From: an uncultured Alloprevotella sp.
GTDB lineage: Bacteria; Bacteroidota; Bacteroidia; Bacteroidales; Bacteroidaceae
Direction of reading: 5' to 3'
DNA length: 64,000 bases
Assembly (NCBI GenBank): GCA_944320745.1
Contig: CALUIN010000005.1
Span: 1 to 64,000 of the forward strand
The notes beneath the pieces are model-generated. The model had not been told where the DNA came from. It was given only the letters and a program-made list of their open reading frames with translations, and did not search any database. Positions 56,927 through 64,000 of the stretch are shown one piece after another (position 1 is the stretch's first letter; each line of letters begins with the position of its first letter). A program made the position numbers and the translations under genes.

Positions 56927-57208
56927 TTAAGATTCCGACCTTGCCGCCACGCCCAGCCGCAAGAGCGTCTGCAACAGCTCCGCAACGTCCTCCTGCGCCT
57001 GTGAAGCGTCCACCTCGTAGGCCGCGCGCAGCTTGCGCGCCAGTTCCTCCTCCGTGCAGGGCGACTGCTGCAATTCCCCGACCAGGAAAGCAGCCGTCTC
57101 GCTGAGTATCAGCAAGCGCGAGAAGTTGATTTGTTCCCCGCTGCCAAGCAGCACATGCTCACCGGCCACGGTGCGAACAAGAAAATCTTTCTGTATCACG
57201 TACTTCAT
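56927..57208 (-). CDS. PqqD family protein (peptide-recognition domain)
   Basis: A 93-residue protein from ATG 57208; an open frame upstream of it lacks family similarity. It has the PqqD (PF05402) layout: MKYVIQKDFLVRTVAGEHVL (beta strands), FSRLLILSETAAFLVGELQQ (the conserved 'L-N-E-T-A' helix), TEEELARKLRAAYEVDASQA and QEDVAELLQTLLRLGVAA. PqqD-like domains bind leader regions of modified peptides. It is the third gene of a run led by a 66-residue peptide. The gene-free 551-base stretch downstream (56376-56926) holds the invertible segment. Confidence 0.85.
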   Translation of the reverse strand: MKYVIQKDFLVRTVAGEHVLLGSGEQINFSRLLILSETAAFLVGELQQSPCTEEELARKLRAAYEVDASQAQEDVAELLQTLLRLGVAARSES

Positions 57209-57312
57209 TCGTAGGTCCTCGTTTTTGGCCGACAGGAAAGGCCGCGGGCGCCGTTTCCGCAGCCTTTCTGATGGAATATATGTCAACGCCCGCTCCGGCA
57301 CGCCGGAGCAGA

Positions 57313-58614
57313 TCAATGCTCTTCAAACACGACAACAGGGTCCTTCAACGTAAACTTACGCACCGTGGCGCCGGAACTTGTCCTCGTCGGAACGGTCGAA
57401 GTCGTGCCGTCCCACGCTTCCTTGAACTCTGAAATCTCGATAATCAGACCAGCGTTGTAGAAGCTGTTGTTCGTCGGCTTGAAATCGCCGGAAGCCAGAT
57501 CCACCTCCGTCATCAGCGCGCCGGTGTCGTCCAGCAACCAGTCGTCATCGGGCTCGCCCTCGCCGTCCCAGTGCTTGACAAATACATAAATATGTCCCAA
57601 TTCGCCGGACGCTCCCAGCACCGGCGTGAACAAATGGTTGCCGGGCTGAGTGAAATAACCTTGTCCTCTATAAGTTATGCTTACATTGCCGAATTGCCGG
57701 CCGGACAGTTTCAGGTATTTCCCGCTATCGTTCTGCCCGTCATGAAACAGCTGCGAATCGCCCGAGGCGTAGTATCCGCCGCCTACGTTGTCCGCCGCAG
57801 CAGCCTGCGTGCCTAAATTGTAGGCGCTGGGAAAAGCCTCGCCGCCCACATATACCTTTATATACCATTCATTTATCGGCGAGCCCATCACTTCTTCAAA
57901 ACGTTCTTCCGTCAAAGTATAGGTTACGTCGCCGTTCCACTCGTCCCGATCCGTCTGGTCATAGAACAATCCGAGCAGGTTGAAGCCTGCGCAGCCGCGG
58001 TGCATGACCAGTCCCGTGTTGGTAGCCAAATCGTCGATGGAGAAATTATCCGCGCTACGGTAAATCTCCACGTTGGTAGAGTCATTTCTCTTGTAATGAG
58101 TCACATCGGGAGTCGTTTCCACTTGGCTGTCCGACAGACGCCACTCATTGTAAGGAACGGAAGAGAAATAGCACTGCTCATTGGCCGCTATTTCCATCGG
58201 TTCGCCGACCAGTTCCCCGTCTGCGCCATAGGCCTGTATCAGTCCGGAGCCGTCCTCGTAGACCACGAACCGGTAATTGAACCCATAGCACTGCGTACCG
58301 TCCGTACAGGTTATGTCATGAAGGGAAAACAGAACGGACTGATCCGGCTCGCCGTCGCCCACAACCTTATGAAGGTAAATCACATCGGGGTCATACTTGT
58401 TGTCAAAACTCTGATTGTCCGCTATGCCGCGCGTCGCCCCGTTGGACGCATCCTGACCGCTGCTCGGCAACGCGCTGACATCCATCTCAATGTCGTAAAC
58501 GCCAGGAGCCGCATGCCATCCGGCCAAACTCTCCTCGCTGCTGCACGATGCCATGCAGGCACAGAGCAGGAGCAAGCCTGAAAAAAGGAATACGTATTTT
58601 TTCATTTCCGTCAT
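57313..58614 (-). CDS. Large lipoprotein of unknown function
   Basis: A 433-residue predicted lipoprotein. Starts at ATG 58614 or 58605 both lead into KKYVFLFSGLLLLCACMASC, a lipoprotein signal with the lipobox Cys near residue 23. The mature protein is acidic and beta-rich, with many aromatic and glycine residues (TQCYGFNYRFVVYEDGSGLI, ISITYRGQGYFT-like VSITYRGQGYFTQPGNHLFT), and ends KFTLKDPVVVFEEH. I do not recognise a family, although size and style recall Bacteroidales surface and fimbrial-type lipoproteins. It lies between the short peptide gene (49 bases) and the PqqD-like gene (104 bases). Confidence 0.75.
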   Translation of the reverse strand: MTEMKKYVFLFSGLLLLCACMASCSSEESLAGWHAAPGVYDIEMDVSALPSSGQDASNGATRGIADNQSFDNKYDPDVIYLHKVVGDGEPDQSVLFSLHDITCTDGTQCYGFNYRFVVYEDGSGLIQAYGADGELVGEPMEIAANEQCYFSSVPYNEWRLSDSQVETTPDVTHYKRNDSTNVEIYRSADNFSIDDLATNTGLVMHRGCAGFNLLGLFYDQTDRDEWNGDVTYTLTEERFEEVMGSPINEWYIKVYVGGEAFPSAYNLGTQAAAADNVGGGYYASGDSQLFHDGQNDSGKYLKLSGRQFGNVSITYRGQGYFTQPGNHLFTPVLGASGELGHIYVFVKHWDGEGEPDDDWLLDDTGALMTEVDLASGDFKPTNNSFYNAGLIIEISEFKEAWDGTTSTVPTRTSSGATVRKFTLKDPVVVFEEH

Positions 58615-58663
58615 TTTCCAATTCTTCTTAAAAAACACCGCGCGGGCAGACCGCCCCGGGCCA

Positions 58664-58864
58664 TTACGGCCTTGAGCCAATCCAGTGCCAGTCGCCAGGC
58701 TCATTGTCGCGCGTCTCGAACAAGGAATGCGCAGAGCCTTCCGTCTCTACCCGTATACATGTGCCGCCAATCCCGCTGTTCGCGATGACGGACTGGCAGA
58801 CCGCGCTGCCCAAATCCCACTGCACTTCCCTGACAGTAGGCTTTATATATATTTTCTTTGCCAT
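58664..58864 (-). CDS. Short 66-residue peptide, candidate substrate of the PqqD-linked system
   Basis: MAKKIYIKPTVREVQWDL, then GSAVCQSVIANSGIGGTCIR and a polar tail ending DWHWIGSRP. The N-terminus (K-K-x-Y-x-x-P-x-x-x-x-V) recalls a widespread class of short Bacteroidales peptides of unknown role whose leader ends near a small-residue and Ser/Gly-rich patch. Two cysteines lie 18 residues apart in the middle. It is the first gene of the operon, behind a clear promoter box, followed by a lipoprotein and a PqqD-like protein. The role as a modified or exported peptide is inference. Confidence 0.65.
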   Translation of the reverse strand: MAKKIYIKPTVREVQWDLGSAVCQSVIANSGIGGTCIRVETEGSAHSLFETRDNEPGDWHWIGSRP

Positions 58865-58904
58865 AATCCGAGTATGAATTTATAAAGACAATAAGTTCTG
58901 TCGG

Positions 58905-58912
58905 CAAAAGTA
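58905..58912 (-). promoter_or_regulatory. -7 promoter box for the peptide-lipoprotein-PqqD operon
   Basis: On the minus strand this reads TACTTTTG, matching TAnnTTTG, 41 bases before the peptide ATG. No -33 TTTG at the usual distance. Confidence 0.6.
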
Positions 58913-59098
58913 CAGATTATCGGGAAGGAAGACGGCCTGCGCGTCCGGCAATTTGGTGCCAATTCGTCACAAAGTCATTCCGCCGGCTCTGCGCGGGCCC
59001 GGACGGCCTCGCGCGAAGGCCGCGGGGCGCGCTCCGTTACGGGGGAACGGCAACAGCCTAAAGGCGGGGCGGCATCTTCCGGCGCCGCTCCGCGCGCA

Positions 59099-59182
59099 CT
59101 CCCCTTAGCCCCGTCGTCACGGGGCTAAGCCCTGGAGAAACGCGGCTTAGGCCCGTGAGCGCGGGGCTAAGGCCGGACGGAA
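59099..59182. repeat. 21-bp tandem repeat cluster (mixed orientation)
   Basis: Units at 59099, 59120, 59141 and 59162. The first has the forward core CCTTAGCCCCGT and the others the reverse form CGGGGCTAAG or CGGCTTAGGCCCGT. Neighbouring opposite units can form a hairpin at about 59104-59129. It lies in the 450-base divergent gap 58865-59314, which also holds the two promoters. Confidence 0.85.
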
Positions 59183-59224
59183 CGCGGCGACAGACTGCGG
59201 GCACAGGCCCGGCCGGCAACGGCA

Positions 59225-59256
59225 TTTGGCCAGTACGACAAAAAGGCGTACCTTTG
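59225..59256 (+). promoter_or_regulatory. Promoter for hflX
   Basis: TTTG at 59225-59228, 20 bases, then TACCTTTG at 59249-59256: full consensus. The start site lies near 59263, about 50 bases before ATG 59315. Confidence 0.78.
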
Positions 59257-59314
59257 CGTGCTGTCCGGGCGCGCCCGACGCGCCCCGCGGGAATACATTC
59301 ACTGAACGACTTTT

Positions 59315-60580
59315 ATGAAAGAATTCATACAGACCGAAGCGAAAGCCGAAACCGCCGTCCTCGTGGCGCTCGTCACCAAGACGCAGAACGAACGGAAAAC
59401 GGCGGAGTACCTGGACGAGCTGGAGTTTCTGGCCGAGACGGCCGGAGCCGTCACCGTAAAACGCTTCACGCAACGCGCCGACGGGCCCAACAGCGTGACC
59501 TACGTAGGACGGGGCAAGCTCGAGGAGATACGCCGCTACATCGTGGAGGAGGAGGAAGCCGAGCGCGAGGTGGGCATGGTCATCTTCGACGACGAGCTTT
59601 CGGCCAAGCAGTTGCGCAACATCGAAAAGGCGCTCCAGGTGAAAATCCTGGACCGCACGAGCCTCATCCTCGACATCTTTGCCATGCGCGCCCAGACGGC
59701 CAACGCCAAGACGCAGGTGGAGCTGGCGCAATACCGCTATATGCTGCCGCGCCTGCAGCGCCTCTGGACCCACCTCGAGCGCCAGGGCGGCGGATCGGGC
59801 GGCGGCGGCGGAAAGGGCTCGGTGGGCCTGCGCGGACCGGGCGAGACGCAGCTCGAGATGGACCGCCGCATCATCCTGAACCGCATGGCCCTGCTCAAGC
59901 AGCGGCTTGCCGACATCGAGCGGCAGAAGTCCACCCAGCGCAAGAACCGCGGACGACTCATCCGCGTAGCCCTCGTGGGCTACACGAATGTGGGCAAGTC
60001 CACGCTCATCAACCTGCTGGCCAAGAGCGACGTGTTTGCCGAAAACAAACTCTTCGCCACGCTCGACACGACCGTACGCAAGGTCATCATCGGCAACCTG
60101 CCCTTCCTGCTGGCGGACACGGTGGGCTTCATCCGCAAGCTCCCCACCGATTTGGTGGAGTCCTTCAAGAGCACGCTCGACGAGGTGCGCGAGGCCGACC
60201 TGCTGGTACACGTCGTGGACGTGTCGCACCCGGACTTCGAAGAGCAGGTGCAGGTGGTGGACCAGACGCTCATGGAACTGGGCTGCGCCGAAAAGCCGCA
60301 GCTGCTCGTGTTCAACAAGATGGACGCCTACCGCTGGACGGAAAAGGAGGCCGACGACCTGACGCCCGCCACCCGCGAGAACGTGTCGCTGGACCAGCTG
60401 ATGCACACCTGGATGGCCCGCGGCGACAAGGACTGCATCTTCATCTCGGCCCGCGAACGGACCAACGTGGACGAACTCAAGCAGCTGCTCTACAAGCGGG
60501 TGCGCGAACTGCACGTGCAGAAATACCCCTACAACGATTTCCTCTTCGACCAATACGACGAGGAGGGCAACGTGGAATGA
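59315..60580 (+). CDS. hflX: Ribosome-associated GTPase HflX
   Basis: A 421-residue GTPase. The N-terminal HflX domain shows TYVGRGKLEEIRRYI near residue 62 and ILDRTSLILDIFAMRAQTAN near residue 112, then a coiled coil and a glycine-rich loop (GGGSGGGGGKGSVGLRGPGE). The G domain has VALVGYTNVGKSTLINLLAK near residue 218, TLDTTVRKV, LADTVGFIRKLPTDLVESFK and VFNKMDAY. HflX splits stalled ribosomes, notably under heat or antibiotic stress. It has its own promoter and strong hairpins downstream. Confidence 0.97.
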   Translation: MKEFIQTEAKAETAVLVALVTKTQNERKTAEYLDELEFLAETAGAVTVKRFTQRADGPNSVTYVGRGKLEEIRRYIVEEEEAEREVGMVIFDDELSAKQLRNIEKALQVKILDRTSLILDIFAMRAQTANAKTQVELAQYRYMLPRLQRLWTHLERQGGGSGGGGGKGSVGLRGPGETQLEMDRRIILNRMALLKQRLADIERQKSTQRKNRGRLIRVALVGYTNVGKSTLINLLAKSDVFAENKLFATLDTTVRKVIIGNLPFLLADTVGFIRKLPTDLVESFKSTLDEVREADLLVHVVDVSHPDFEEQVQVVDQTLMELGCAEKPQLLVFNKMDAYRWTEKEADDLTPATRENVSLDQLMHTWMARGDKDCIFISARERTNVDELKQLLYKRVRELHVQKYPYNDFLFDQYDEEGNVE

Positions 60581-60616
60581 CCCGTCCGCTCCGTCCGGAG
60601 CACGGCGGGCAACGAA

Positions 60617-60666
60617 AAACGGCGCATGGCACGGAGCTGGAAGGGGCTCCGCGCCATGCGCCGTTT
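60617..60666. terminator. Strong hairpin between hflX and bla
   Basis: AAACGGCGCATGGC at 60617-60630 pairs perfectly with GCCATGCGCCGTTT at 60653-60666, and CGGAGC/GCTCCG extends the stem inside. It serves the convergent hflX and beta-lactamase genes. Confidence 0.85.
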
Positions 60667-60670
60667 CTGC

Positions 60671-60695
60671 CCTGCCGGCCGAACGGGCCGGCAGG
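60671..60695. terminator. Second hairpin between hflX and bla
   Basis: CCTGCCGGCC at 60671-60680 pairs perfectly with GGCCGGCAGG at 60686-60695, directly beside the bla stop codon (60701). Confidence 0.65.
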
Positions 60696-60700
60696 CGCTT

Positions 60701-61606
60701 TCAGGGCGCGCCGGCTGCCGCGGCGGCTGCAACGGTGCGGGCCACACGGGCGGCCAGCGCGGCATTACGGGCATCGCTGGCACGCGAATTGTGGACCAGG
60801 ACGGCCACATAGTAACGGTGGCCGGAGGGCATAACGAAGTAGCCGGCATCGTTGTCGGCGGCCTTCACGCCGTCGGGCGAGCGGTCGGACGAGCCGGTCT
60901 TGTGGCCCAGCACGGCCGCGGGCGGCAGACCGGCGCGCAGTTTGTCGGCACCGGTGGCCGTTTGCTCCAGCACGCCGCGCAGGAAGGCGGCCTGCGGGGC
61001 GGCGAGCAGGCTGTCGCGCAGAAAGGCGCGAAACAGGCGGGCCACCGCCTGAGCGGAGGCTGCATTGTCAAGGACGCGGCGCACGTCGCGGTGCATGTCG
61101 TCCTCAGTGGCGCGGATGCGCACGTCTTCCTCGCCCAAGCGGTGCACGTAGCGCTCCACCGCGGACGGACCGCCCACGTAGCCGAAGAGCACGTCGCAGG
61201 CGTTGTTGTCGCTCAGCGCGACAGCGTAGTAAAGCAATGTGTCCATCCGCACGCGGCCGCGGCGGCCGGGCATACGGTCGCGCAGCGGGCTGTACGTATG
61301 CTCGCGCAGCTCGGCCGGCGTAAGGGTGAAAAGCGTGTCGAAGGGCGTGCCCCGCCGGTCCATGCGGTCGAGCACGGCGAGGGCCAGGGGAAACTTGACC
61401 ACACTGAGCAGGGGCAGGGCGGCCGTGTCGCCATAAGCGAACACGGAGCCGCTGTCCGTAAGGACACTGACGCCGACCGTGGCCGGAAAGGCGTCCAAGC
61501 TGTCGCGCAGGGCCGTCCAGCCATCGGCCAGAGCAGGCGTCCGCCGACAGGACGTGCCGGCAGAAAGGAGCAGCGCCAGCAACATGAAAAAGCACATCCG
61601 GTTCAT
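60701..61606 (-). CDS. Class A beta-lactamase (A2-like), predicted lipoprotein
   Basis: A 301-residue serine beta-lactamase. The signal ends LLSAGTSC, a lipobox. Active-site motifs are in order: LLSVVKFPLALAVLDRMD (S-x-x-K, Ser near residue 68), ALSDNNACD (S-D-N), RATEDDMHRD (omega-loop Glu) and LGHKTGSSDR (K-T-G). The sequence style around each motif is that of the Bacteroidota subclass A2 (CfxA, CepA, CblA). It probably hydrolyses cephalosporins and penicillins, but the spectrum cannot be told. No mobile element is adjacent, so it looks like a resident chromosomal gene. The start region is duplicated in tandem. Confidence 0.9.
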   Translation of the reverse strand: MNRMCFFMLLALLLSAGTSCRRTPALADGWTALRDSLDAFPATVGVSVLTDSGSVFAYGDTAALPLLSVVKFPLALAVLDRMDRRGTPFDTLFTLTPAELREHTYSPLRDRMPGRRGRVRMDTLLYYAVALSDNNACDVLFGYVGGPSAVERYVHRLGEEDVRIRATEDDMHRDVRRVLDNAASAQAVARLFRAFLRDSLLAAPQAAFLRGVLEQTATGADKLRAGLPPAAVLGHKTGSSDRSPDGVKAADNDAGYFVMPSGHRYYVAVLVHNSRASDARNAALAARVARTVAAAAAAGAP

Positions 61607-61641
61607 TTTTCTCTATTTCAGGTTCATTTTTCTCTATTTCA
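61600..61641. repeat. Perfect 21-bp tandem duplication covering the bla start region
   Basis: Two identical 21-base copies, 61600-61620 and 61621-61641, sharing GGTTCATTTTTCTCTATTTC plus A. On the minus strand each copy carries an ATG after an A-rich spacer. The upstream copy therefore encodes a 4-codon frame (Met-Asn-Leu-Lys-stop) whose stop lies just before the true bla start at 61606. Confidence 0.9.
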
Positions 61642-61670
61642 ATAAAGGAGGGCAGAAGGCCGCGCCGCCG

Positions 61671-62621
61671 CTACATCCAAGGCGCGAGGAACTGCGCCAC
61701 GCGGCGGGCGTATTCCTCCGGATGGTCATGGTAGGACATGGCGTGGGCCGAGCCTGGCGCCACCCACAGCGCTTTCGGCGCGGGCTTGGCGGCGTAGAGG
61801 ACGCGGACCATGGATGTGGGCACGTAGTCGTCCGCCGCGCCGTGGACGAAGAGCATGGGCCGCCGGCAGCGGCGCACGGCCTCGAGGGCGGAGGCTTCGC
61901 GGAAGTCCCACCCGTAGCGCACGCCGCAGAGCCAGGAGGCACTGTAGAGCAGGGGGAAGGGCGGCAGGCCGAAGCGGCCGCGCAGCTCCTTGCGGAACTG
62001 GTCCCAGACGGACGTGTAGCCGCAGTCCTCGACAAAGGCGCGGACGGCAGGGGGCAGGTCCGCCTCGCCGGAGAGCATCATCGCCGTGGCGGCTCCCATG
62101 GAGATGCCGTGGACGACGACCGTCGCGCTGTCGCCGAAGAGGGCGGGAACGACGTCGAGCCAGCGGCGCACGTCGAGTCGGTCCAGCCAGCCCATCTGGA
62201 TGTGCGTGCCGCCGCTCCGGCCGGCATAGCGCAGGTCGGGCAGGAGGAGATTGTAGCCGAAGTCGCGGCGGTACATGCGTCCCAGGGGCATCATGCGCAC
62301 GGCGTTGTCCGTATAGCCGTGGACCAGCAGGGCGGTGCGGCGCGTGGGGCGGGCGGCCCGGGCGTAGTAGGCATGGAGGGCCGTGCCGTCCGGCGCGGTC
62401 AGGGTGGTGTCGCGCAGGATGCCGGCGCGCGTCAGGCTGTCGCGCCAGGCCGTCATGCCGGGGAAGAGGGCGTCCGTCCCGCGCCAGGCGGCTTCCTCGT
62501 CGTGCCCGCGGTCGCCGGGCCGCAGGGCGTAGTCCAGCATGTACCATGACGCGGCCAGGACCGCCAGCAGCAGGGCGGCTACGATACTGCCGGCCAGCAG
62601 CAGGATTTTCTTTTGTTTCAT
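61671..62621 (-). CDS. Alpha/beta hydrolase, membrane-anchored
   Basis: A 316-residue protein with an N-terminal membrane anchor (KILLLAGSIVAALLLAVLAA). The hydrolase fold shows RRTALLVHGYTDNAVRMMPL near residue 95, the nucleophile elbow VVVHGISMGAATAM (Ser in G-x-S-x-G near residue 172), the acid in FVHGAADDYVPTSM near residue 252 and the catalytic His in PGSAHAMSYHDHPEEY near residue 285. It is related to YqkD/BAAT-type serine hydrolases of unknown substrate. It ends 65 bases before the beta-lactamase gene on the same strand and may share a transcript. Confidence 0.88.
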   Translation of the reverse strand: MKQKKILLLAGSIVAALLLAVLAASWYMLDYALRPGDRGHDEEAAWRGTDALFPGMTAWRDSLTRAGILRDTTLTAPDGTALHAYYARAARPTRRTALLVHGYTDNAVRMMPLGRMYRRDFGYNLLLPDLRYAGRSGGTHIQMGWLDRLDVRRWLDVVPALFGDSATVVVHGISMGAATAMMLSGEADLPPAVRAFVEDCGYTSVWDQFRKELRGRFGLPPFPLLYSASWLCGVRYGWDFREASALEAVRRCRRPMLFVHGAADDYVPTSMVRVLYAAKPAPKALWVAPGSAHAMSYHDHPEEYARRVAQFLAPWM

Positions 62622-62716
62622 TGCTCAGGAAGTATGTCCGGCGTAAAGTTAGGCAATTCCGCCGGGACATGACGGCCGGACGCGGAAAATTCAGCCGCCG
62701 CGCGGACGGCCGGCCA

Positions 62717-62767
62717 CAAAAAAAGCATCCGGCCACGACCCGCGCGGGGGCCGTAACCGGATGTTTG
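62717..62767 (-). terminator. Terminator after the pyruvate:ferredoxin oxidoreductase gene
   Basis: GCATCCGG (62724-62731) pairs with CCGGATGT (62757-62764, seven pairs plus an end wobble), with further inner pairing of CCACG and the GGGCC region. On the minus strand the stem is followed by a run of seven T (62723-62717). It lies in the 182-base gap before the hydrolase gene. Confidence 0.75.
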
Positions 62768-62803
62768 GCTTGCAGGACCTTGCGGTCCGGGGTTCTGTCG
62801 GAA

Positions 62804-64000
62804 TCAGAGGCTCCAGTCTTCCTTCGTCTTGCGGACGTAGGAAGCGTAGCGGCGCTTGGCAGCCTCCTCCGTCTTGTCGAAGAGTTCCTGCGCCTCGGCG
62901 GGCAGGGCCTTCTTCAGGGAGAGGAAGCGGACTTCGCCGTTCAGGTAGTCCTGGAACTTGCTCCAGTCGGGCTCCTTGGAGTCAAGGGTGAAGGGGTTCT
63001 TGCCTTCGGCCTCGAGCTCGGGGTTGAAGCGCCAGAGCTGCCAGTAACCGCACTCTACGGCGCGGCGCTCTTCCTCCTGGCTGCGGCCCATGCCGCCCTT
63101 GATCTTCAGTCCGTGGTTAATGCACGGCGCATAGGCGATGATGAGCGAAGGTCCGTGGTAGGCTTCGGCCTCACGGATGGCCTTGAGGCACTGTGCCTGG
63201 TCGGCGCCCATGGCAACCTGTGCCACGTAGACGTAGCCGTAGGTGGTCTGCATGAGGCCGAGGTCCTTCTTCGTGACGCGCTTGCCGGAGGCGGCAAACT
63301 GGGCGATGGCGCCGATAGGCGTAGCCTTGGAGGCCTGGCCGCCGGTGTTGGAGTAAACCTCGGTGTCGAGTACGAGGATGTTGACGTCCTCGCCGCTGGC
63401 CAGGACGTGGTCCAGACCGCCGTAGCCTATGTCGTAGGACGCGCCGTCGCCGCCGATGATCCACTGGCTGCGCTTGGTGAGGTAGTGGGCCAGACCGGTA
63501 AGCTCCTTGCATACGGGGCAGCCCTTCTCAGCGCCGGCCGCGATGAGCGGTTCCAGTTTGTCGGCTGCGGCGCGGCTGGCGGCTGCGTCGTCCTTGCCTT
63601 CGAGCCACTGCTGTGCGGCTTCCTTGAAGTCGGCGGGCACGTGCTCGTCGGCCAGGCTCTGCTCGAGCAGCTGCTGGATGCGGGCGCGCATTTTCTTATT
63701 GGCCAGAACCATACCCATGCCGAACTCGCAGAAGTCCTCGAACAGGGAGTTGGCCCAAGCGGGACCCTGCCCCTTGGCGTTGGTCGTGTAGGGCGTGGAG
63801 GGGATGGAGCCGGAGTAGATGGAGGAGCAGCCCGTGGCGTTGGCAATCATCTGCCGGTCACCGAAGAGCTGGCTGACGAGCTTGACGTAAGGCGTCTCGC
63901 CGCAACCGGAGCATGCGCCGGAGAACTCGAAGAGCGGCGTAGCGAACTGGGAGTTCTTGGGATTGAGCTTCACGTCTACGAGGTCTTGCTTGCTCGTCAC
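62804..64000 (-). CDS. nifJ: Pyruvate:ferredoxin (flavodoxin) oxidoreductase, C-terminal part
   Basis: The last 398 residues of a large enzyme (normally about 1180 residues) that converts pyruvate and CoA to acetyl-CoA and CO2 with reduced ferredoxin. The N-terminal part lies beyond the right window edge. The thiamine diphosphate-binding domain is visible: FEFSGACSGCGETPYVKLVS, with cysteines for the proximal cluster, then ANATGCSSIYSGSIPSTPYT, IIGGDGASYDIGYGGLDH and DTEVYSNTGGQASKATPIGA. The extreme C-terminus includes INHGLKIKGGMGRSQEEERR. It is consistent with an anaerobic lifestyle. Confidence 0.96.
   Translation of the reverse strand: MTSKQDLVDVKLNPKNSQFATPLFEFSGACSGCGETPYVKLVSQLFGDRQMIANATGCSSIYSGSIPSTPYTTNAKGQGPAWANSLFEDFCEFGMGMVLANKKMRARIQQLLEQSLADEHVPADFKEAAQQWLEGKDDAAASRAAADKLEPLIAAGAEKGCPVCKELTGLAHYLTKRSQWIIGGDGASYDIGYGGLDHVLASGEDVNILVLDTEVYSNTGGQASKATPIGAIAQFAASGKRVTKKDLGLMQTTYGYVYVAQVAMGADQAQCLKAIREAEAYHGPSLIIAYAPCINHGLKIKGGMGRSQEEERRAVECGYWQLWRFNPELEAEGKNPFTLDSKEPDWSKFQDYLNGEVRFLSLKKALPAEAQELFDKTEEAAKRRYASYVRKTKEDWSL

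Noticed and set aside
60701..62621. Beta-lactamase on a mobile element
   Set aside because: No transposase, terminal repeats or mobilisation genes are seen; neighbours are ordinary chromosomal genes of the same composition.

Overview
The window comes from a GC-rich member of the Bacteroidota, most likely Bacteroidales. The evidence is the many TAnnTTTG (-7) promoter boxes, several with TTTG about 20 bp upstream; two UpxY-type antiterminators heading polysaccharide operons; a SusB-like GH97 enzyme; a PorT-like barrel; a single-chain PurL of about 1230 residues; and the rimP-nusA-infB-cvpA-sufB order. Genus cannot be fixed by eye.

Layout. (1) 1-6.6 kb, minus strand: the upstream half of a first polysaccharide locus. 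It reads from an UpxY gene (6561) through a truncated TagO/WecA-like remnant, a pyruvyltransferase-like protein, a GT32-like transferase, an EpsG-like polymerase and two GT4 enzymes, into an initiating sugar transferase cut by the window edge. (2) 7-36 kb: chromosomal backbone. It holds DedA, a DUF3316-like protein and an S41 lipoprotein protease; MarC; a GH36 alpha-galactosidase; a zinc-ribbon protein, a CDF transporter and a PorT-like barrel; purL; a GNAT enzyme; Ig-like lipoproteins; an XRE regulator divergent from a YidD fusion; GH97 with a GT39-like membrane protein; and the rimP-nusA-infB-cvpA-sufB run. (3) 36.3-38.1 kb: an OmpA-like protein. (4) 38.1-56.4 kb, minus strand: a second, largely complete exopolysaccharide operon, read from upxY (56375) through an AraC-type domain, an HprK-like kinase, Wza, Wzc, glycosyltransferases, acyltransferases and a Wzy-like polymerase. 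It ends in an unusual nucleotidyltransferase-sugar transferase fusion. (5) 56.9-58.9 kb, minus strand: a small operon of a 66-residue peptide, a lipoprotein and a PqqD-like protein. (6) 59-64 kb: hflX, a class A beta-lactamase, an alpha/beta hydrolase and the C-terminal part of pyruvate:ferredoxin oxidoreductase.

Most interesting region: 54.5-58.9 kb plus 38.1-39.8 kb. The leader of the second operon carries a pair of 16-bp inverted repeats about 160 bp apart with a promoter box between them, the architecture of an invertible (phase-variable) capsule promoter, apparently ON here. The same neighbourhood carries a PqqD-like protein, an HprK-like kinase and a PF14907-like nucleotidyltransferase domain. 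From memory these three families recur together in exopolysaccharide loci (the 'HPr-rel-A' cassette). Here they are split around the operon, with the nucleotidyltransferase fused to the initiating sugar transferase and a short peptide gene leading the PqqD operon. I infer a peptide-linked polysaccharide system under phase variation; the function is unproven.

Other signals are a dispersed family of 21-bp tandem repeats in intergenic regions with a shared core, a duplicated palindromic operator around the XRE/YidD promoter, and AT-rich gene blocks inside both polysaccharide loci that suggest imported cassettes.
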